A stretch of 64,000 nucleotides of DNA from Roseovarius sp. Pro17 (GTDB taxonomy: Bacteria; Pseudomonadota; Alphaproteobacteria; Rhodobacterales; Rhodobacteraceae): positions 1,178,001 through 1,242,000 of the forward strand of contig NZ_CP141179.1 in the NCBI RefSeq assembly GCF_035599575.1, given 5' to 3'. A program made the position numbers and the translations under genes. Positions 8,604 through 18,720 of this stretch are shown here, in pieces; position 1 is the first letter of the stretch; each line of letters opens with the position of its first letter. The notes under the pieces were generated by a model. The model saw only the letters and a program-made list of their open reading frames with translations, searched no databases and had not been told where the DNA came from.

Positions 8604-9611
8604 TTGAAAACTGAACTCTGCACAGTGTTAAGCATAGAAAAGCCGATTATTTCGGCCCCAATGGGGGGAGCAGCGGGGCCTGCTCTTGTTGCGGCGGTTT
8701 CTGACGCAGGTGGTTTTGGTGTGATACCGTTGTGGGACAAACCTGTTGAACAGGTGCGCAACGGCATTGCAGAGGTTCGCGCATTGACCAGCCGTAACTT
8801 TGCCGTGAACCTGAACCTGTCGTTTCCCTATGAGGATCAGTTGCAAGCCTGCATTGATGAGCAGGTGTTTGCCGTCTCACTTTTCTGGGGAATGGAGCCG
8901 GCCGCCATCAAAGCCGCCAAGGCAGGCGGGCTGGTCGTTATGGCAAGTATTGGAACAGCCGAAGAAGCCAGGATCGCTGCTGACGCGGGCGCGGATATCA
9001 TTGTTGCCCAAGGATGGGAATCAGGTGGCCATGTTTGGGGGCGCGTCGCGACAATGGCGCTCGTGCCGGCTGTTGTTGATGCGGTAGACAAACCCGTCGT
9101 CGCCGCCGGAGGCATTGCGGACGGGCGTGGCATGGCTGCTGCCCTCATGCTCGGCGCTTCCGGGGTTTGGATAGGCACCCGTTTTCTGGCAAGTAAAGAA
9201 GCGACGATTCACGACGCATATCAGCAAGGTATCCTGAGAGCGTCGGAGAGCCAGACAGAATGGTATCAAGATCTATATGATGTGGCGTGGCCAAATGCGC
9301 CTCATCGTGCATTGGCAAATTCAACCTCAGAAAAATGGCGAAACGCTGGAAGCCCGACACCGGGCGATCGCCCCGATGAGGGCGAGATAATCGGTCGGCG
9401 ACCCAGTGGAGAACCTGTCGTGCGGTATCAAAGCTACACGCCCCTTTCCGACACCACGGGTGATATCGCGGCCATGTCGCTTTGGGCTGGTCAGGGCGTA
9501 TCTCTTGTTCGGGAAATTATGCCCGCTGCCAAAATAGTTGAAGAAATCAGTCGGGACGCAGAAAGAGCCCTCCGGTCCTGCTGTGCATCCCTCTTTGACG
9601 ACCAAGTTTAA
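8604..9611 (+). CDS. NAD(P)H-dependent flavin oxidoreductase / nitronate monooxygenase
   Basis: 335 residues of the 2-nitropropane-dioxygenase fold, an FMN TIM barrel. Landmarks are the N-terminal ISAPMGGAAGP, the AQGWESGGH loop in the middle that carries the active-site histidine, and the phosphate-binding run VVAAGGIADGRG followed by GASGVWIGTRF. It probably oxidises nitronates or a related flavin substrate. I chose TTG at 8604 because GGAGG lies 6 bp upstream and the conserved fold starts soon after; the frame also opens at 8544. Sampled lines at 9181-9360 give about 50% GC, clearly below the neighbours, which suggests horizontal transfer. Confidence 0.88.
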   Translation: MKTELCTVLSIEKPIISAPMGGAAGPALVAAVSDAGGFGVIPLWDKPVEQVRNGIAEVRALTSRNFAVNLNLSFPYEDQLQACIDEQVFAVSLFWGMEPAAIKAAKAGGLVVMASIGTAEEARIAADAGADIIVAQGWESGGHVWGRVATMALVPAVVDAVDKPVVAAGGIADGRGMAAALMLGASGVWIGTRFLASKEATIHDAYQQGILRASESQTEWYQDLYDVAWPNAPHRALANSTSEKWRNAGSPTPGDRPDEGEIIGRRPSGEPVVRYQSYTPLSDTTGDIAAMSLWAGQGVSLVREIMPAAKIVEEISRDAERALRSCCASLFDDQV

Positions 9612-9816
9612 GAGGCTTCTGCAATCCGAATGCGCAGTCGGCCCCAAATTAAAACCCAACAGTCGTTCAGTGCCAGCTAAAGCGTTTCCCGACGGGATCA
9701 GGACCGCGACTAGACCTCATGGGATTGGCCCCAATCTTCACTGGCGTTCCGCAGCGGGTCCGATCAGGGGATTGGTGCCCTTTTCACAAGCAGACAAAGC
9801 GCGCCTTAAAATGCAA

Positions 9817-9848
9817 AACCGCCCCCGGACCTTGCGGCGGGGGCGGTT
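9817..9848 (-). terminator. Rho-independent terminator of the bactofilin gene
   Basis: A 10-bp perfect stem (AACCGCCCCC/GGGGGCGGTT) lies 26 bp past the bactofilin stop. On the minus strand it ends in GGTTTTGC. It could also stop transcripts arriving from the nitronate monooxygenase gene. Confidence 0.7.
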
Positions 9849-9873
9849 GATATTCAGCTAAGGCGCAGTGGCG

Positions 9874-10404
9874 TCAGGAGCGGTTTGTCTCAGACGGTCT
9901 TACCTGCTCAGTCGGTTTCACCGGCTCGGCGGATTTGCCCTTGGGGTTCAGAGGATCGTCTTGGCGCTGAACCGAGCCTTCGAAATGGGCGCCGGATTCG
10001 ATTGCGATCGTCTTGTGGATGATGTCGCCTTCGACACGCGCGGTCGAGGTCAGGCGCACCTTGAGGCCGCGCACGCGGCCCACGATACGGCCGTTGACTA
10101 CGACATCGTCGGCGATCACTTCGCCCTTGATCGTGGCTGTTTCGCCAATGGTCAGCAGGTGAGCGCGGATATCGCCCTCGACCGTGCCTTCGACCTGAAT
10201 GTCGCCGGCTGTCTTCATGTTCCCGGTCACATGCAGGTCCGAGGACAGCACCGACGCGGGTGGCTTAGCCTTTGGCGCAGCCGCCTTGTAGTCGCCCTGC
10301 GGCGCCAACGGCTTGGGAGCGTCCTGCGGCTTGTCATGGCCAGCCGGCTTGGGCGAATCGCCTTTTTGCGGGCTAGGGTCGTTGATTTTGCTTTTAGAAA
10401 ACAT
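9874..10404 (-). CDS. Bactofilin (polymer-forming cytoskeletal protein)
   Basis: 176 residues. A flexible, Pro/Lys-rich N-terminus (about 1-50) and a similar C-terminus flank a DUF583 beta-helix core (about 52-155) with the characteristic hydrophobic/glycine repeats (GDIQVEGTVEGDIRA, GEVIADDVVVNGRIVGRV, ARVEGDI). Bactofilins polymerise without nucleotide at the membrane and position peptidoglycan enzymes. The gene starts inside the end of the M23 peptidase gene (11-bp overlap), so the two are co-translated. This is the known bactofilin/endopeptidase pairing that shapes curved or stalked cells in other bacteria. Confidence 0.94.
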   Translation of the reverse strand: MFSKSKINDPSPQKGDSPKPAGHDKPQDAPKPLAPQGDYKAAAPKAKPPASVLSSDLHVTGNMKTAGDIQVEGTVEGDIRAHLLTIGETATIKGEVIADDVVVNGRIVGRVRGLKVRLTSTARVEGDIIHKTIAIESGAHFEGSVQRQDDPLNPKGKSAEPVKPTEQVRPSETNRS

Positions 10405-11755
10405 CTCTCGCAGCCTTGATATATGTCATTGCATTGACGGCGGTACCGTTTACACGAATCTCGTAGTGTAGATGGGTGCCGGTGGACCGTCCACTATTCC
10501 CCATATCACCGATGTGATCCCCACGCGAGACCCTTTGGCCTTCCTTCACGCGGATTTTCGACTGGTGCGCATATCGCGTCTCAATACCGAAGGCGTGCTT
10601 GATCTTGACCAGCCTGCCATAACCCGACAGCCAACCCGCATGGGTCACGACCCCGTCAGCGGTGGCGTAGATTGGCGTGCCGGTGGGGCCGGCCATGTCG
10701 GTGCCCTTGTGCTGGCGCCCCCAACGCTTGCCGAATCCCGACGTGTAGCGGAACGCATTTTTCAGCGGGAGGGCGAACGGCGCCTTTTCGGCGGCGATAC
10801 GGTACATGTTCAGACGGTCCATCTGGTTGAGGATGCCGTTGGCGCGCGTTGCATCTGCCGACGGCTCTTCTCCACGGGTAGAAAAGCTGAGCGGCATCAG
10901 CGGGCCGCCTTGGCCGGAATAGCCCTTGCGTACGGTATCTAGCATGGTGTCGGTGTTCATACCGGCGGCACGGAACATTTTGTCCAGCGGCTCGACCGAG
11001 ATGGTCATCGCATCTTCGAGCTGACGGAAAATGTGGTCGTTCTGATCCTGCATCAGCCGGATCTGCTGCTCCATCTCATCGGCTTGCAACAGGGCGTTCT
11101 GTGCGTTGGCACTGATTTGATCGCGCTCAGCAGCGGTATCGGCGAGGGCCTCGGTCAGAAAGTCGACGGGGCTCGCGCCGGTATCGCCATCCTGTGCCAG
11201 CTGGCTGACACTGCCGGAGGTTTCCAGCTTGGCGGTCAGCGTCTCGGCCTTGCCGCGGGCGGCATCGCGTTCCTGCATCGTGCGGCGCAGGGTCGATTGG
11301 ATAACGCCGATGCCGGTTTCCATCTCACGGCGGCGGGTTTCCGAGGCCAAAAGCTCCGATTGCATCACCGAAATTTGCTCAAGCGCCGAGTTAAAGCGCT
11401 CTTGCGCATCGCGCGCCTCGACGGCGCGTTTGTCACGCTCGCCGCTCAGATCGTTGAGGCGGCGCTCGTAAGTGCGCTGATCGCGCTTTGCTTGCTCGCG
11501 AAAATTGCCCGACCCGATGCTGTCCATCAGCAGGATTGCAGTGGCGATAATCGCCCAGCCGACGATGAGCGAGGCACCACTAAAGGCGATCAGCTGCGTC
11601 GCTGGCCGAAGCCGCATAAAGCGAGTGTCCGTGTCCGAACGCAGAAACACCCGGCGTTCGGGGAAATGGCGCTCAAGAAATGCGTGAGTTGCAATTGCGA
11701 TTCGTGTCCGCAAGATGTTCCGTCCCTTCGTCCCGTTTCCGTCCCGAAATGGCAC
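10394..11755 (-). CDS. M23 (LytM-type) peptidoglycan endopeptidase with coiled coil
   Basis: 453 residues from the ATG at 11755. A TTG at 11713, 14 codons in, is a plausible alternative start because family similarity begins there. One transmembrane segment (about 52-78) anchors it in the inner membrane, followed by a periplasmic coiled coil (about 82-260) and an M23 domain (about 340-445). The zinc ligands are intact: HKGTD and the terminal HLHYE motif, with a further His in RYAHQS. It should cut peptide cross-links in the cell wall. It sits directly upstream of, and overlaps, the bactofilin gene. Confidence 0.93.
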   Translation of the reverse strand: MPFRDGNGTKGRNILRTRIAIATHAFLERHFPERRVFLRSDTDTRFMRLRPATQLIAFSGASLIVGWAIIATAILLMDSIGSGNFREQAKRDQRTYERRLNDLSGERDKRAVEARDAQERFNSALEQISVMQSELLASETRRREMETGIGVIQSTLRRTMQERDAARGKAETLTAKLETSGSVSQLAQDGDTGASPVDFLTEALADTAAERDQISANAQNALLQADEMEQQIRLMQDQNDHIFRQLEDAMTISVEPLDKMFRAAGMNTDTMLDTVRKGYSGQGGPLMPLSFSTRGEEPSADATRANGILNQMDRLNMYRIAAEKAPFALPLKNAFRYTSGFGKRWGRQHKGTDMAGPTGTPIYATADGVVTHAGWLSGYGRLVKIKHAFGIETRYAHQSKIRVKEGQRVSRGDHIGDMGNSGRSTGTHLHYEIRVNGTAVNAMTYIKAARDVF

Positions 11756-12102
11756 CTGTCGTTTTATTCGCGCGGCACCTTGGAGGCGTGCTTAGCCAGA
11801 CATTGGCCTACGGGCAACAGTTTTGCACCCGATGTCAGCCAAATGACGGCGTGAACGGCAGAAGCGGCAGAATATCGCCGATACGCAACCGGTTGGGCGG
11901 GCTTTTGCACAGCCCCCCTTGCGCTGCGTTGTCGCAGATGCAGGTGGCATCCCGGTGGGTGACCGTGTGGTACCGCGTGGCGGATGGCTTGCGACAAAGG
12001 GCGCGACGTCCCATCTGCGCGCGTATCTGGACGGGCTATACGTGCCTGCTAGGCGCTGTTTTTTTGGGGGGGGGGCAGTTCAAGCGCATTACGCGGCGTA
12101 CA
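11756..12102. other. Intergenic region with a T7-G10 tract
   Basis: About 347 bp between two minus-strand genes, holding the promoter side of the M23 peptidase gene. I see no supportable gene. The notable element is T7 (12059-12065) followed by G10 (12066-12075), 28 bp beyond the peroxiredoxin stop codon. Confidence 0.6.
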
Positions 12103-12564
12103 TTACAAGGCTTGCACAGCCTCCAGCACCTCTTCGGCATGGCCGGGCACCTTGACCTTGGGCCACACCTTGGCAATGCAGCCATCCGCGCCGATCAAAA
12201 AGGTGCTGCGTTCGATGCCCATGAACGTCTTGCCATACATCTGCTTTTCGCGCCAAACGCCGTAATCCTCGCAGGTCGTCCCATGCTCGTCCGAGGCAAG
12301 TTCCACGGTCAGATCATGCTTGTCGCGGAACTTTTCATGCTTGGCGACGGAGTCCTTGGAAATGCCGACGACCTTTGCGCCCGCAGCCTCGAAATCGGGC
12401 GCGAGGGCGGTAAAGGCCAGTGCCTCTTTGGTACAGCCGGACGTGTCGTCGCGCGGATAGAAAAATAGCACGACAGGTCGCCCAGCAAGAGCGCTAAGCT
12501 GAATTTCGCCGCCGCCGCCTAGCGGCAGGGTGAAATCGGGGGCCTTGTCAGAGATATCAGGCAT
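12103..12564 (-). CDS. bcp: Peroxiredoxin, BCP/PrxQ type
   Basis: A 153-residue thioredoxin-fold thiol peroxidase that reduces peroxides in the cytosol. The peroxidatic cysteine is Cys-44 in DDTSGCTKEA. There is no cysteine five residues later as in classical PrxQ; Cys-98 (GTTCEDYG) could serve as resolving residue. The catalytic Pro/Thr context (FFYPRDDTSGC) and an Arg near RSTFLI are conserved. ATG at 12564 is preceded by AGGATG. It is divergent from the large AsmA-like gene. Confidence 0.93.
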   Translation of the reverse strand: MPDISDKAPDFTLPLGGGGEIQLSALAGRPVVLFFYPRDDTSGCTKEALAFTALAPDFEAAGAKVVGISKDSVAKHEKFRDKHDLTVELASDEHGTTCEDYGVWREKQMYGKTFMGIERSTFLIGADGCIAKVWPKVKVPGHAEEVLEAVQAL

Positions 12565-12679
12565 TTGTCATCCTTGGGTCTGTCTGCGTTCGTGATATAT
12601 TAGCGTCAGGCGGGCCAAAAGCAAAAGGGGCGCGCTCGGGAAACAAGAGGGGTCGCAGCTGAGGCCCCCGAAGGAGCAG

Positions 12680-15600
12680 ATGAGCGATCCGGACCCCCAG
12701 CAGCCCTCGGCGGCGCAAAGCGGCGCAAGCGAGGCGGATAGCCACGTGCATCACGCACGCCGTGTCCGCAGGCGGCGTCGTCGGCGCAAGGCGGGCCTGT
12801 GGTCGCTGCTCAGCATGGCGGCGCTGGCCGGGGCGTGCGCGCTGTTGGTTTTGTCGTATCTGGGCACGCCGGTTTTTGTGCCCGACTGGGCACGCACGCG
12901 CATCACCGAGCGGATAAATGCAAGCTCTGGCGGGCTTGGCATCGACGTGGGCCGGATGGCCGTCGTGATCGAAAAGGGATGGACCCCACGCCTGGCCCTC
13001 AGGGAAGTGACGCTGCGCGGCCCAGACCGGCGCGTGATCGCCACCCTGTCTGAACTGGGTGGCACGGTCGCGTTGCGCCCGTTGCTCAGCGGCAGGGTTC
13101 AACCCTCGGCCATACGTCTGTCGGGATTGCAGGTGAACCTGCGTCGCGGTGATGACGGCGGCCTTGGTATCAAGATGGGCGGTGCTATGGGCGGCGCTGA
13201 CGGCACGGCGCAGGCGCGCGATGTCAGCGCGATCATCGCGCAGATCGACGATGCGCTGACCCGACCCGCCATGGCGTCGTTGAGTGGCGTCCATGCCGAC
13301 AACATGACCTTGCGCTATGAGGACGCGCGCACAGGTCGTGCCTGGACCATCGACGGAGGCAAGGTTGCCGCGACGCGCGAGGCGGGCACGCTGAGGATGC
13401 GCGGCGATTTCACTGTGCTTGGCGCGCGCGCCTATGCCAGCACGCTCGAGATGAGCTTTTCCAGCCGGATCGGCAGCAGTGCGGCGCAGTTGGGGCTGAA
13501 CTTTACGGATTTGCCGGCGGGCGAACTGGCGATGCAATCGCCGGCACTGACATGGCTTGATGCGCTGGATGCGCCTATTTCGGGCGCGTTGCGGGCGCGA
13601 TTGGATCGCAAGGGGCGGCTGGGACCGCTGAACGCCAGCCTTCAGATCGGCAAGGGGGCGCTGCGCCCCACGGCGGGGACCAAACCGATCGTTTTTGACG
13701 CCGCGAGTAGCTATTTCACCTATGATCCCGCCGCTCAGACTATCACCTTCGAGGCCGTTTCCATCGACAGCAAGTGGGTGTCGGCCCGCGCCGAGGGTAT
13801 TGCGCATCTGATCGGAGGAGAAAACGACTGGCCAGACGAATTACAGGCACAATTGCGCGTCAGTGATATCACCGCTGATCCTGCCGACCTTTATGATGAA
13901 CCGGTTCATCTGGACGGGGCCACGCTGGACATGCGCCTGCGGCTCGAGCCGTTTCATCTGAGCGTCGGGCAGCTCAGCTTGTCTGATCAGGGCCGCCATC
14001 TGGTGCTGAACGGCGAGCTGCGTGGTGGCGAGGCGGGCTGGGATGTGGCGCTGGACGGGCGGATGGACGGGGTGGACCGGGATCGCCTGATGCAGCTGTG
14101 GCCCGAGGCAGCGGTGCCCAACACGCGCAAATGGGTGTCCGAGAACGTGTCGGGCGGTGAGCTGCGCAATATGCAGCTCGCCGTCCGTTCGGCCCCCAAG
14201 CATCGCCCGGACGTGTTCCTCGGCTTCGAAGTCAAGGACGCGAGCGCCCGATTCATGAAGCAGATGCCGCTGATTCAACAGATGTCGGGCAAGGCGCAAC
14301 TGCTGAACGGCCAATTTGCCATTGCTGCCGATGCCGGCTGGGTCGACGCGGGACAGGGCGGGCGTGTCGACATATCGGGCACCAGCTTTGCCGTGCCGGA
14401 AGTGGATGTACCTGATCCTCCTGCCAAGGTGCAGGTGCGCACCGACAGCACTATAACCGCCGCGCTTTCGTTGATGGACAATGAGCCGTTCCAGTTCCTC
14501 ACCAAGCAGGGCCGCCCTGTGGCGTTGGCCGAAGGGCGCGCGCAGGTCGGTGCGCAGCTGGGGTTTCCGCTAAAGAAATTCCTCAAGACCAAGGATATTC
14601 AATTCGACGTCGCAGGCACATTGAGTGATCTGCGCAGCGACGTTCTGGTGCCTGGCCGCGTGCTGAGCGCTAAAGCGCTGGCGTTGACGGTAAACGACGA
14701 GGGGCTGAAGGTTTCGGGCGACGGACGGCTGGGCAAAGTGCCGTTTAACGGCGCCTATACCGCTGCGCTTGGACCGGGCGCCTCGGGCAGCCGCGTGGAC
14801 GGGACAGTAACACTAAGTCAGACCTTTGCGGATGAGTTCGGTATCGGTCTGCCACCCGGCAGCCTTGGGGGTAGCGCGACAGGCGACGTGGTGGTCGAAC
14901 TGGAGCCGGGCGGCGCGGGCAGTTTCACGCTGACCTCGGATCTGGCGGGCCTCGGCCTGTCGCTGCCGCAGCTAAACTGGAGCCTTGCGCGTCCGACGCG
15001 CGGCGCGCTGAAGGTGCGCGGCCGGCTGGGCGAGCCGCCACAGATCGATCAGCTGTCACTGGACGCGCCGGGCTTGAACGCACTGGGCAGCGTCAGCCTG
15101 ACAAGGGTCGGGCTACTGGGCCGCGCGCTGTTCTCGCGCGTGTCGGTCGGCGGCTGGCTGGACGCGCCCGTCACGCTGATCGGACGCGGCAAGGGCGCTG
15201 CACCCGGCGTCGAAGTCAATGGCGGCACGGTCGATCTGCGCAAGGCGGATCTGGCGGGCAGCGGCGGCGGCAACGCGGGTGGGCCAGTGTCGCTTGCGCT
15301 CGAGCGGCTGGTTGTTTCGGATGGCCTCGCTCTCAGTGACTTTCGTGCGCGGTTGAACACAGCGAACGGCGCTGACGGCAGTTTTTCGGGCCGCGTCAAC
15401 GGTGGCGCGTCGATTCGGGGCCAAATCGTGCCGCAGCGTGGACGCAGCGCGTTCCGCATCGTGACCGACGACGCCGGCGGTGTGCTGGGATCAGCAGGCG
15501 TGTTGAAACAGGCCCGTGGCGGTAAGATGGAACTGCTCCTGACCCCGGCGGGGGCTGCGGGCACCTATGACGGACAGTTGAAGGGCGGCAACATATGGCT

Positions 15601-16120
15601 GACCGACGCGCCCGCACTGGCCGAATTGCTGAGCGCGATCAGCGTCGTTGGCCTGTTGGAACAATTGTCAGGCAACGGCATTCATTTCAGTAGTGTCGAC
15701 GCGCGCTTTCGCCTCGGGCCGGAGCGTTTGACGCTATATTCCGGCAGTGCGGTGGGCGCATCCATGGGCATTTCGATGGACGGCTACTACTACCTTGGCA
15801 ACAAGCGGATGGATATGCAGGGCGTCGTGTCGCCGCTTTATATCGTCAATGCGATTGGTGGGGTATTTACCCGGCAGGGCGAGGGGCTGGTGGGCGTGAA
15901 CTATACGCTGACGGGCCTCGCCTCGGCGCCCAAGGTAGCGGTCAATCCGCTGTCGCTGTTGACACCCGGCATGTTCCGCGAGATTTTCCGCCGCCGGCCG
16001 CCCGAGCCGCCTGCTGGGGCCGGTGGCGTGCGGCCGGACCCGGCGCAGGCAGGCGAAAGCCCTGCACCCGCGCCAAAGGCAAGCAAGCCGCTCGACCGTG
16101 GCAACATCAACCGCCGGTAA
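12680..16120 (+). CDS. Large AsmA/YhdP-like protein (DUF3971)
   Basis: 1146 residues. After a short Arg-rich cytosolic tail (HARRVRRRRRRRKAG), one transmembrane helix at about 38-60 anchors a very long periplasmic part of repeated beta-rich segments, as in the AsmA-like bridge proteins (YhdP, TamB, YdbH). These are thought to form hydrophobic grooves that carry phospholipids to the outer membrane. A DUF3971-like region is in the first half, and the AsmA C-terminal region near 1000-1090 includes YYYLGNKRMDMQGVVSPLY. The end is a disordered Pro/Ala tail. ATG follows GGAGCAG. Confidence 0.88.
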   Translation: MSDPDPQQPSAAQSGASEADSHVHHARRVRRRRRRRKAGLWSLLSMAALAGACALLVLSYLGTPVFVPDWARTRITERINASSGGLGIDVGRMAVVIEKGWTPRLALREVTLRGPDRRVIATLSELGGTVALRPLLSGRVQPSAIRLSGLQVNLRRGDDGGLGIKMGGAMGGADGTAQARDVSAIIAQIDDALTRPAMASLSGVHADNMTLRYEDARTGRAWTIDGGKVAATREAGTLRMRGDFTVLGARAYASTLEMSFSSRIGSSAAQLGLNFTDLPAGELAMQSPALTWLDALDAPISGALRARLDRKGRLGPLNASLQIGKGALRPTAGTKPIVFDAASSYFTYDPAAQTITFEAVSIDSKWVSARAEGIAHLIGGENDWPDELQAQLRVSDITADPADLYDEPVHLDGATLDMRLRLEPFHLSVGQLSLSDQGRHLVLNGELRGGEAGWDVALDGRMDGVDRDRLMQLWPEAAVPNTRKWVSENVSGGELRNMQLAVRSAPKHRPDVFLGFEVKDASARFMKQMPLIQQMSGKAQLLNGQFAIAADAGWVDAGQGGRVDISGTSFAVPEVDVPDPPAKVQVRTDSTITAALSLMDNEPFQFLTKQGRPVALAEGRAQVGAQLGFPLKKFLKTKDIQFDVAGTLSDLRSDVLVPGRVLSAKALALTVNDEGLKVSGDGRLGKVPFNGAYTAALGPGASGSRVDGTVTLSQTFADEFGIGLPPGSLGGSATGDVVVELEPGGAGSFTLTSDLAGLGLSLPQLNWSLARPTRGALKVRGRLGEPPQIDQLSLDAPGLNALGSVSLTRVGLLGRALFSRVSVGGWLDAPVTLIGRGKGAAPGVEVNGGTVDLRKADLAGSGGGNAGGPVSLALERLVVSDGLALSDFRARLNTANGADGSFSGRVNGGASIRGQIVPQRGRSAFRIVTDDAGGVLGSAGVLKQARGGKMELLLTPAGAAGTYDGQLKGGNIWLTDAPALAELLSAISVVGLLEQLSGNGIHFSSVDARFRLGPERLTLYSGSAVGASMGISMDGYYYLGNKRMDMQGVVSPLYIVNAIGGVFTRQGEGLVGVNYTLTGLASAPKVAVNPLSLLTPGMFREIFRRRPPEPPAGAGGVRPDPAQAGESPAPAPKASKPLDRGNINRR

Positions 16121-16147
16121 GCCGCGCGGCACAAGAAAGGCCGCGCC

Positions 16148-17200
16148 ATGCAGCTGAGCGATTTCGACTATGATCTGCCCGAGGCGCTGATCGCCACACG
16201 TCCCGCCCGCCCGCGCAGCGCCGCGCGCCTTTTGGTGGCGGATGGCGGTATATTGAACGACGCGCATGTGGGCGATCTGCCGGATTGGCTGCGCGCCGGC
16301 GACCGGCTGGTGCTGAATGATACCCGCGTCATCCCTGCGCGCCTGAATGGCGCGCGTCGCCGCATGGGCGCGCAAGGCGAGACCGAGGCGCGCATCGAGG
16401 TGACGCTGCTACAGCCCCGCGCGGATGGTGCATGGAGCGCGATGATCAAGCCGCTGAAAAAACTGCGCGAGGGCGAGATCGTGACATTTTCCCAGACCCT
16501 GTCCGCGACATTGATCGCCAAAGAGGACGGGCAGGGCGTGCTGGAATTCAACCTCACTGGCGACGATTTCGACGCCGCGCTGGCAGAGGCAGGCGCAATG
16601 CCGCTGCCGCCCTATATCGCGGCGCGCCGCGCTGCCGATGCCGCCGATGCCGAGGATTATCAGACCGTCTGGGCCCGCCATTCCGGTGCTGTTGCGGCGC
16701 CCACCGCGTCGCTGCATTTCGACGACGCCCTGCTGGACGTGCTACGCGCCAAGGGCGTCGAGTTCACCCATGTGACGCTGCACGTGGGCGCGGGCACTTT
16801 CCTGCCGGTCAAGGTCGAGGACGTGACCACCCACAAAATGCACGCCGAATGGGGTGAGGTGACGCCGGAGGCCGCCGCGCAGATCGCCGCGACGAAGGCG
16901 GCAGGGGGCCGTGTGATACCGGTTGGCACAACTGCGCTGCGCCTGATCGAAAGTGCTGCGCGTGAAACTGGCGCGATAGCACCATGGCGGGGCGAAACGG
17001 ACATCTTTATCTATCCCGGCTTTGAGTTTCTCGTGACGGACGCGCTGATGACCAACTTTCACCTGCCGAAATCGACACTGATGATGCTGGTCTCGGCCCT
17101 TATCGGGCAGGACGAACTGCGCCGCATCTACGCCCATGCGGTAGATCAAAAATACAGATTTTTTTCCTACGGCGATGCATCCTTGTTGATCCCGCGCTGA
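16148..17200 (+). CDS. queA: tRNA preQ1 ribosyltransferase-isomerase
   Basis: 350 residues, standard length. QueA transfers the ribose of S-adenosylmethionine to preQ1 at the wobble position of GUN-anticodon tRNAs, the penultimate step in queuosine synthesis. Diagnostic segments are the N-terminal [24 protein letters not shown], the [10 protein letters not shown] loop, HKMHAEWGE and the C-terminal [17 protein letters not shown]. It starts 27 bp after the AsmA-like gene, on the same strand, with AAAGG upstream. Confidence 0.97.
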   Translation: MQLSDFDYDLPEALIATRPARPRSAARLLVADGGILNDAHVGDLPDWLRAGDRLVLNDTRVIPARLNGARRRMGAQGETEARIEVTLLQPRADGAWSAMIKPLKKLREGEIVTFSQTLSATLIAKEDGQGVLEFNLTGDDFDAALAEAGAMPLPPYIAARRAADAADAEDYQTVWARHSGAVAAPTASLHFDDALLDVLRAKGVEFTHVTLHVGAGTFLPVKVEDVTTHKMHAEWGEVTPEAAAQIAATKAAGGRVIPVGTTALRLIESAARETGAIAPWRGETDIFIYPGFEFLVTDALMTNFHLPKSTLMMLVSALIGQDELRRIYAHAVDQKYRFFSYGDASLLIPR

Positions 17201-17307
17201 AACGCTGCCAATGGCGGCGGACACCGCACGCAGCGAGTCGCGAACGGAGCAGACAAACGGCGCATGCCCGGGGCATCGTAGCCCAGAAAACGCCTAGGGG
17301 ATTTACG

Positions 17308-18585
17308 ATGATCAAGGTTCTGTCAGGCTCTTGGGCGCTTCTGTTCGGGATGATGTTGCTGCAGGTCGGCAACGGGATGCAGGGCACGCTGCTGGGCATC
17401 CGGGGCGAGATCGAAGGGTTCTCAACCTTCGAGATGTCGCTGATCATGTCGGGCTATTTTGTCGGTTTCCTTTTTGGATCGCGCATGGCACCCGAGATGA
17501 TCCGCCGCGTTGGGCATGTGCGAGTTTTTGCTGCCCTCGGCTCAATGATTTCGTCGATCATGCTGCTCTATCCCACCTGGACCGATCCGTGGGCCTGGGG
17601 CGCTGCGCGCATCCTGATCGGCTTTTGCTTTTCCGGTGTCTATGTCACCGCCGAAAGCTGGTTGAACAACGCAGCGAGCAACGAAAATCGCGGCAAGGCG
17701 CTGTCGCTATATATGATCGTGCAGATGATCGGTATCGTGTCGGCGCAGGCCTTGCTGATCGTGGCTGATCCGGGTGGCTTTATCCTCTTCATCATCCCGT
17801 CGGTGCTGATCTCGATCTCTTTTGCGCCGATCCTGTTGTCGATCAGTCCGACTCCCGCCTTTGGCGCGATCAAGCCGATGACTCTGATGCAGATATTTCA
17901 CACCTCGCCACTGGGCTGCGTGGGCATGTTCCTGCTGGGTGGAATATTCTCGGCGCAGTTCGGTATGGGTGCGGTTTATGGCGGCAAGGCGGGGCTAAGC
18001 GTCGGGCAAATTTCCGCCTTCGTGTCGGCCTTTTATATCGGTGCGCTGATCGTGCAGTATCCGCTGGGCTGGCTGTCGGACCGGATGGACCGACGGCTGT
18101 TGATCCTCGTGGCCGCTGCGGGGTTGGCTTTAGGGTCTGTCGTGGCGATGATCTTTGGCGAGGTTTTCTTTGTGCTATTGGCCGCCGCATTCGTGGTCGG
18201 GGGGCTGTCGAACCCGCTTTATTCATTGCTGATCGCCTACACGAACGATTTTCTCGAACATGAAGACATGGCCGCCGCTGCCGGGGGACTCGTTTTCATC
18301 AACGGACTGGGGGCAGTGGCCGGGCCTCTTATTACGGGTTGGATGATGGGGATATTGGGGCCGCGCGGCTTTTTCCTTTATATCGCCGTCTTGGGCGCGG
18401 CGATGGCGATCTATGCGGCCTATCGGATGACACAGCGGCGAGGCACGGTGGTCGATCCGGTCGAAAACTACACGCTTGTCATGCCGTCCTCGTCGCCCAT
18501 GGCCGTCACGCTTGCACAGGAATACGACGTCGAGATCGCACAGGAGGAAGAGGCAGAAGAGGCAGCCCGATTTGGCGCTGCTTGA
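17308..18585 (+). CDS. MFS transporter (YcaD-like)
   Basis: 425 residues with twelve predicted membrane helices in two halves. The inter-helix motif after TM2 reads GSRMAPEMIRRVGHVR, and its mirror after TM8 is GWLSDRMDRRLL. The acidic C-terminal tail (EYDVEIAQEEEAEEAARF) is cytosolic and unusual for the superfamily. The substrate is unknown. The Rhodobacteraceae members I recall are small-molecule exporters or sugar-type permeases of the YcaD branch. Confidence 0.9.
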   Translation: MIKVLSGSWALLFGMMLLQVGNGMQGTLLGIRGEIEGFSTFEMSLIMSGYFVGFLFGSRMAPEMIRRVGHVRVFAALGSMISSIMLLYPTWTDPWAWGAARILIGFCFSGVYVTAESWLNNAASNENRGKALSLYMIVQMIGIVSAQALLIVADPGGFILFIIPSVLISISFAPILLSISPTPAFGAIKPMTLMQIFHTSPLGCVGMFLLGGIFSAQFGMGAVYGGKAGLSVGQISAFVSAFYIGALIVQYPLGWLSDRMDRRLLILVAAAGLALGSVVAMIFGEVFFVLLAAAFVVGGLSNPLYSLLIAYTNDFLEHEDMAAAAGGLVFINGLGAVAGPLITGWMMGILGPRGFFLYIAVLGAAMAIYAAYRMTQRRGTVVDPVENYTLVMPSSSPMAVTLAQEYDVEIAQEEEAEEAARFGAA

Positions 18586-18720
18586 CCGCGCCACCCGATG
18601 AGATCCGGTGCAAACGCTGTGAGCGGAATGTCGCATTTGAAGCAATACGTTACTGTTCAATAGCGTCGACTTGGCGCTAACGTTGAAACCATGGGCATCA
18701 GACCATGAGGAGCGAGACCC

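Noticed and set aside
12557..13807. A 416-codon open frame on the minus strand opposite the AsmA-like gene
   Set aside because: It is a high-GC antisense artefact: Arg/Gln/His-rich, no known motif, and the opposite strand has clear family features and a ribosome site.
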